64,000 bases of DNA. It comes from CAVYXZ01 sp965223835 (lineage in GTDB: Bacteria > Chloroflexota > Anaerolineae > Aggregatilineales > Phototrophicaceae). This document shows positions 62,982 through 64,000 of this stretch, one piece after another. The notes below the pieces were generated by a model. The model did not search any database. It was not told the origin of the DNA and saw nothing but the letters and a program-made list of their open reading frames with translations. Position 1 is the stretch's first letter, and every line of letters starts with the position of its first letter. The position numbers and the translations under genes are program-made. The DNA lies in contig CBDCXQ010000001.1 in the NCBI GenBank assembly GCA_965223835.1, positions 434,001 to 498,000 on the forward strand, given 5' to 3'.

Positions 62982-63995
62982 ATGAATTTAGATTCACTGC
63001 AACTGAGCGCAGGGTTTAGCTTGATGATGCGGACGCTCCCGTTGCTACTTATCCGGTTAGGGGCCGTGTTAGCATTCTGGGTCGTTGCGCTGATCTATCT
63101 GGCAATCGCTGGAGGTGTGGCCTTTCTGGTTGGACAAGCCGTCGAGTTTCTGGGACTGATTATTTTTATCGTGGCGTTGGTTGGGACGGTGCCACTGTAC
63201 CGGCTCGCCTATCGCTATGTGTTTTTCATGATTAAGGCCGCCCATATCGCCGTCGTCAGCGAATTACTGATTAACGATCAACTACCGGCTGGTGAAAATC
63301 AACTAACCTGGGGTAAAAACCGGGTTCAGGAACGCTTTGGCGAGATTAATGTCATGTTTGTGGTGGATGAACTGGTCGAAGGTGTGATTAAGGCATTTAC
63401 GCGCACGGTCTACAATTTCACGGCCTGGTTGCCGGGCGATACGCTCGATACGTTGGTCCGGTTGGTCAATCGCGTGATTCAATATGCCATGACTTATATT
63501 GATGAGGCGGTACTGGCGCGGAGTTTTTGGGTAAAAGATGTCAACGTGTGGGAAAATGCCCGCGATGGTGTGGCGTTGTATGCCATGATCTGGAAGCCGT
63601 TGTTGACGAATGCGATTGCATTGATGGTCATTAGCTATCTGCCATCGGTGGTTGGTTTTATTGTGTTGGCCGCTCCAATCGGTTTGATCGTTTCATTCAT
63701 ATCACCGCCGCTGGCTGGCTGGGCAATTATCTTTACGTTTCTACTGGCCTATTTGCTCAAGGTCGCGCTGGGTGATGCCTTTGCCATGACGGTGATGGTC
63801 GCTGCCTATCATCGCGAAACGGCCAATCTGGAACCGAGCGCCGAAATTACCAACCGGTTAGATGGCCTGAGTGACCAATTTCAAGAATTGACCAAACGCG
63901 CCCAGGAAGAGGCCAATAAATTCACCCAACGCCAGGATCAACCGGCGACGGATGATAACCCGCCCTATGTCGAACCATCAGATGCGAAGGGTTAA
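62982..63995 (+). CDS. Membrane protein of unknown function
   Basis: The 337-aa protein has hydrophobic segments near 17-45 (LPLLLIRLGAVLAFWVVALI), 47-75, 205-225 (LLTNAIALMVISYLPSVVGF) and 225-270, with a soluble helical part between (ENQLTWGKNRVQERFGEINVMFVVDELVEGV). The C-terminal ~55 residues are a charged helix (LSDQFQELTKRAQEEANKF) and a Pro/Asp tail. TTGGAGGATCA precedes the ATG. It was not recognised as any known transporter. It follows the 1051-aa protein gene and may work with it. Confidence 0.75.
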   Translation: MNLDSLQLSAGFSLMMRTLPLLLIRLGAVLAFWVVALIYLAIAGGVAFLVGQAVEFLGLIIFIVALVGTVPLYRLAYRYVFFMIKAAHIAVVSELLINDQLPAGENQLTWGKNRVQERFGEINVMFVVDELVEGVIKAFTRTVYNFTAWLPGDTLDTLVRLVNRVIQYAMTYIDEAVLARSFWVKDVNVWENARDGVALYAMIWKPLLTNAIALMVISYLPSVVGFIVLAAPIGLIVSFISPPLAGWAIIFTFLLAYLLKVALGDAFAMTVMVAAYHRETANLEPSAEITNRLDGLSDQFQELTKRAQEEANKFTQRQDQPATDDNPPYVEPSDAKG

Positions 63996-64000
63996 ACGCC

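Overview
The window looks like a chromosomal segment of a member of the Chloroflexota, most likely near the Anaerolineae. This is inference from the 16S rRNA text, from two F420-type enzymes, from several Ser/Thr kinases with Thr/Pro-rich linkers, and from LysM and Uma2 proteins. No alignment could be run. Coding is dense on both strands. Many genes overlap by 1-7 nt, and several promoters have TTGACA-like and TATAAT-like boxes 16-17 nt apart.

Region 1 (1-9.9 kb) holds metabolic and accessory genes: a partial acetyltransferase, a sugar-isomerase-like protein, an F420-type oxidoreductase, a tandem P-loop protein, a secreted peptidase-like hydrolase and GDP-mannose dehydratase. An intact-ended IS630-type element follows, lying 10 bp in front of a membrane pentapeptide-repeat protein. 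Then come three tRNAs (Met, Gly, Pro), a Uma2 nuclease and a NYN ribonuclease. Region 2 (10-17 kb) has a LysM/lamin-tail protein, a DUF1992 protein, TatA and a tyrosine phosphatase. It ends with a dnaX-ybaB-recR operon whose last gene is a pseudokinase-TIR fusion. Region 3 (17-22.5 kb) is a complete rRNA operon, 16S-tRNA-Ile-tRNA-Ala-23S-5S. Its spacer contains both a promoter-like and a terminator-like signal.

Region 4 (22.5-41.6 kb) begins with an enolase-superfamily enzyme and its exporter-like partner, then prs, then a mosaic scar built from copies of the 3' ends of prs and of a radical SAM gene. Next is a tightly overlapping six-gene minus-strand operon read in the order ClpC-type unfoldase, 1334-aa kinase with 22 TPRs, FHA protein, lipase-like hydrolase, radical SAM protein, acetyltransferase. 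A second, transmembrane kinase is read divergently from the operon. It is followed by a STAND-like ATPase with a C-terminal membrane anchor, a small P-loop kinase and an orphan CheR-TPR methyltransferase.

Region 5 (41.8-64 kb) starts with a 1251-aa exported beta-rich protein overlapping a beta-propeller/cytochrome c protein. A DtxR-type regulator, a DUF423 protein, a single-chain RHH-MazF fusion and a STAS-like protein follow. The hydantoinase/oxoprolinase A and B subunits are unusually far apart, with MaoC, TolB-like, phosphoesterase, aldolase, Ddn-like, VapBC, methyltransferase and lone elongation-factor-domain proteins between them. The window closes with a 1051-aa protein, possibly related to bacterial GTPase-associated proteins, and a membrane protein.

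The best candidates for something undescribed are the ClpC/kinase-TPR/FHA operon, the pseudokinase-TIR gene in the recR operon, the exported giant-protein/cytochrome pair, and the terminal 1051-aa/membrane pair. No CRISPR array and no prophage was seen.
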